A stretch of 64,000 bases of DNA from Centropus unirufus. Taxonomy: Eukaryota > Chordata > Aves > Cuculiformes > Centropidae. Below the pieces are notes generated by a model. That model worked only from the letters and a program-made list of their open reading frames with translations. It did no database searches and had not been told where the DNA came from. Position 1 is the stretch's first letter. Each line of letters begins with the position of its first letter. The translations under genes and the position numbers were made by a program. The stretch spans positions 24,206 through 88,205 of the forward strand of contig VYZI01000320.1 in NCBI GenBank assembly GCA_013397695.1, written 5' to 3'. Below, one piece after another: positions 62,450 to 64,000 of the stretch.

Positions 62450-63505
62450 TGATGGCTTGGACCGACGTACTATTCACTGGGTAAAAAATTCGCTGGATGA
62501 CTGAGCCCAGGGAGTTGTGGTGAATGGAGCTAAGTCCAGTAGGCAGTCACAAGTGGCATTCCTTAGGGCTCAGCGCTGAAGTGGGTCTTGTTTAATATCT
62601 TTATCAATGATATGGGTATGGGTATTAGGTGTTCCCTCAATGAATTGGCAGATGACAAGTTGGGTGGGAGTGTTGCTTTGCTCAAGGATAGGAAGTCTCT
62701 AGAGGGATCTAGACAGGCTGGATTGATGGGTTGAGGCCAACTGTATGGAGCTTACCAAGGCTGAGTGCCAGGTCCTGCACTTGGGTCAAAACAACCCCGG
62801 GCAATACTACTGATCTGGGGAAGAGCAGCTGAAAAGCTGCCTGGCAGAAAATGGCCTGGAGGGGCTGGTTGACAGTGGCTGAACATGAGCCAGCAGTGTG
62901 CCCAGGTGGCCAAGAGGGCCAACAGCATCCTTGTTTGTATCAGAAATGCTGTGGCCAGCAGGAATAAGGAAGGGATTGTGCCTCTGGACTTGGGACTGGT
63001 GAGGCCACACCTCGAGTCCTGTGTTCAGTTTTGAGCCCCTCACTCCAATAAAGACATTGAGAAGCTGGAGCACATCCAGAGAAGGGCAATGGAGCTGGAG
63101 AAGCGTCTGGAGAACAAGGGTTATGGGAGCAGCTGAGGGAGCTGGGATTGTTTAGTCTGGAGAAAAAGAGGCTGAGGAGAGACCTTATCGCTCTCTGCAA
63201 CTACCTGAAAGGAGGATGTAGTGAGGTGCGTGCTGGTCTCCCAAGTAGCAAGGGATAGGACTAGAGGGAATGGCCTCGAGTTGCACTAGGGGAGGTTTAG
63301 GCTGGGTATTAGGAAAAACTCTTTCTATACAAGAGCGCTCAAGTATTGCAACAAGCTGCCCAGGGAAGTGGGGGACTCCCCGTCCCCGACGGTGCTCAAA
63401 AACCGCGGGACCGTGGCACTTCGGGACATGGCTTAGTAGGCGCGGCCGGCCTGGATGCTCTTCGAGGTCTTTTCCAGCCTCAACGATTCCATAACTCCGT
63501 AATCC
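62450..63505 (+). mobile_element. CR1 LINE with reverse-transcriptase C-terminal remnant, 3' end intact
   Basis: About 1.05 kb of sense CR1. The first part still translates in pieces as the CR1 polymerase: a GLDRRT..W..N.L segment near 62453-62505, LFNIFINDM near 62590-62616, and LADDKLGG near 62646-62669, where the family's catalytic FADD motif appears as LADD. It continues through gccaggtcctgcacttgggt, aggccacacctcgagtcctg, agctgagggagctgggattg and aactacctgaaaggaggatg to the 3' end ttttccagcctcaacgattcc at about 63490. Frames are shifted, so it is dead. Its last 150 bp retain unusually many CpG (see findings). Confidence 0.95.
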
Positions 63506-63690
63506 CACACGACAGAGCAGGGATAGGCGCGACCAGCTCCGTGCAGGGAAACCTCCAAACCCGAGGAGGCCCCAGTCGGTGCAGGGGGAGGCTCGAGGAG
63601 GCCACGGTTCGGGGATGTCCCTCCCGTGGGGGGGATAAGTGGGGTCCCCTTCCCGGTCCCCGCGCAGCAGGTGCGCGCGCCCGGATTTCC

Positions 63691-63701
63691 CGGGGGCGGG
63701 G
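63691..63701 (+). promoter_or_regulatory. GC box (Sp1/KLF-type site)
   Basis: gggggcggggc matches the Sp1/KLF consensus and lies 9 bp before the NRF1-type site within the CpG island. Confidence 0.65.
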
Positions 63702-63709
63702 CAGCCGGC

Positions 63710-63721
63710 GGCGCATGCGCC
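63710..63721. promoter_or_regulatory. NRF1-type palindromic site
   Basis: GGCGCATGCGCC is a perfect 12-bp palindrome and contains GCGCATGCGC, the canonical nuclear respiratory factor 1 binding core. Such sites cluster near transcription starts of TATA-less CpG-island promoters. Confidence 0.75.
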
Positions 63722-63972
63722 TTCCCGGCCGTGCAGCCGGCGGCAGGGGAGAAGGAGGAGAGGGAGGTGGGGCCGGGAGAGGGCGAGGCTGCTGCGGGAG
63801 AGAGCGGGGCGGCGGTGCCGCGGGCGAAGGAACTCCGGGGGGGCGGGAGAAGCGGCGGCCGCCGGCCTCCGCCCCCTCCGTAGCGGGAGGGGGGGAGGGC
63901 GGCGAGTCCCGTCCCGGCGGCGCGCGGGAGCCAGCCCGGGGCGCGCGGGCCCCGCAGCCCCGGCGCGGGCGG

Positions 63973-64000
63973 ATGAGGGGCTGGCAGGGCGTCGCCACCG
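63973..64000 (+). CDS. Possible start of a rightward coding sequence (truncated by window end)
   Basis: An ATG at 63973 opens a frame running to the window edge (MRGWQGVAT). The Kozak context is weak (C at -3, A at +4). An alternative is that the true start lies just beyond the window, because the last bases (gccaccg) resemble a Kozak leader. Nine residues are too few to identify a protein. Confidence 0.18.

Larger units (their letters stand above)
63350..64000 (+). promoter_or_regulatory. CpG-island promoter region
   Basis: GC content and CpG density rise sharply from about 63350 and stay very high to the window end, unlike the AT-rich rest. Inside are a GC box (gggggcggggc, 63691-63701), a perfect NRF1-type palindrome (63710-63721), and no evident TATA box. 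From about 63740 the + strand has clear G-over-C excess (ggagaaggaggagagggagg, gagagcggggcggcgg), which in vertebrates usually marks the transcribed side downstream of a start site and favours a rightward gene. The gene body lies outside the window, so its identity is unknown. A divergent minus-strand transcript cannot be excluded. The 172-codon - frame at 63480-63998 and the 85-codon + frame at 63626-63883 are Pro/Arg/Gly-rich and typical of open frames created by GC-rich DNA. Confidence 0.88.

Noticed and set aside
63626..63883. 85-codon plus-strand frame in the CpG island
   Set aside because: Gly/Ala/Pro low-complexity translation in what looks like 5' untranslated or promoter sequence. 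No family resemblance.
63480..63998. 172-codon minus-strand frame in the CpG island
   Set aside because: Pro/Arg/Ala-rich translation expected from GC-rich DNA where stops are rare. It runs from the island into the CR1 tail, and G/C skew favours the other strand.
1..64000. Bacterial or phage system, CRISPR array or gene cluster
   Set aside because: Repeat content, base composition and absence of dense coding all point to a vertebrate genome. No regularly spaced direct repeats were seen.

Overview
The window looks like nuclear DNA from a bird. It is AT-rich, non-coding for almost its whole length, and seeded with many CR1 LINE fragments. Most of these end in the avian CR1 3' signature (a gatctt-aaggtccc-ttccaac block followed by attctatg repeats), in both orientations and at several ages. 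Three long terminal repeat (LTR) copies of avian endogenous retroviruses are also present. The LTR types point to a bird other than a minimal model, but the species cannot be read from the sequence. There are no operons, CRISPR arrays, rRNA genes or convincing tRNA genes.

Layout. Positions 1-7800 are mostly unique AT-rich DNA with one assembly gap (78 N, 1710-1787) abutting a GGGAAA hexamer repeat, and a purine-rich tract near 4.6 kb. Positions 7800-28660 are CR1-dense: about ten insertions in both strands, an old LTR piece, and two CR1 copies that share an extra non-CR1 segment. Positions 28660-40800 are poor in recent repeats, holding only a 47-bp CR1 scrap and a very degraded ancient CR1 around 36.9-38.6 kb. 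Positions 40800-54740 are repeat-dense again: a CR1 nested in a CR1, a solo LTR with a perfect 5-bp target duplication, a 1.5-kb CR1 carrying reverse-transcriptase remnants, a second old LTR, and a small LTR nested inside a CR1 with a 6-bp target duplication. Positions 54740-61720 are mostly unique, with a possible short terminal exon on the minus strand near 58.1 kb. From 61.7 kb two more CR1 copies lead into a GC- and CpG-rich block from about 63.35 kb to the window end.

That terminal block is the only strong gene signal. It looks like an unmethylated CpG-island promoter with a perfect NRF1-type palindrome, a GC box and positive G-over-C skew, which favours a gene transcribed rightward (+) and continuing beyond the window. 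Its product cannot be identified. No other protein-coding gene can be supported with confidence. Most open frames are chance frames or lie antisense to CR1 or LTR copies.
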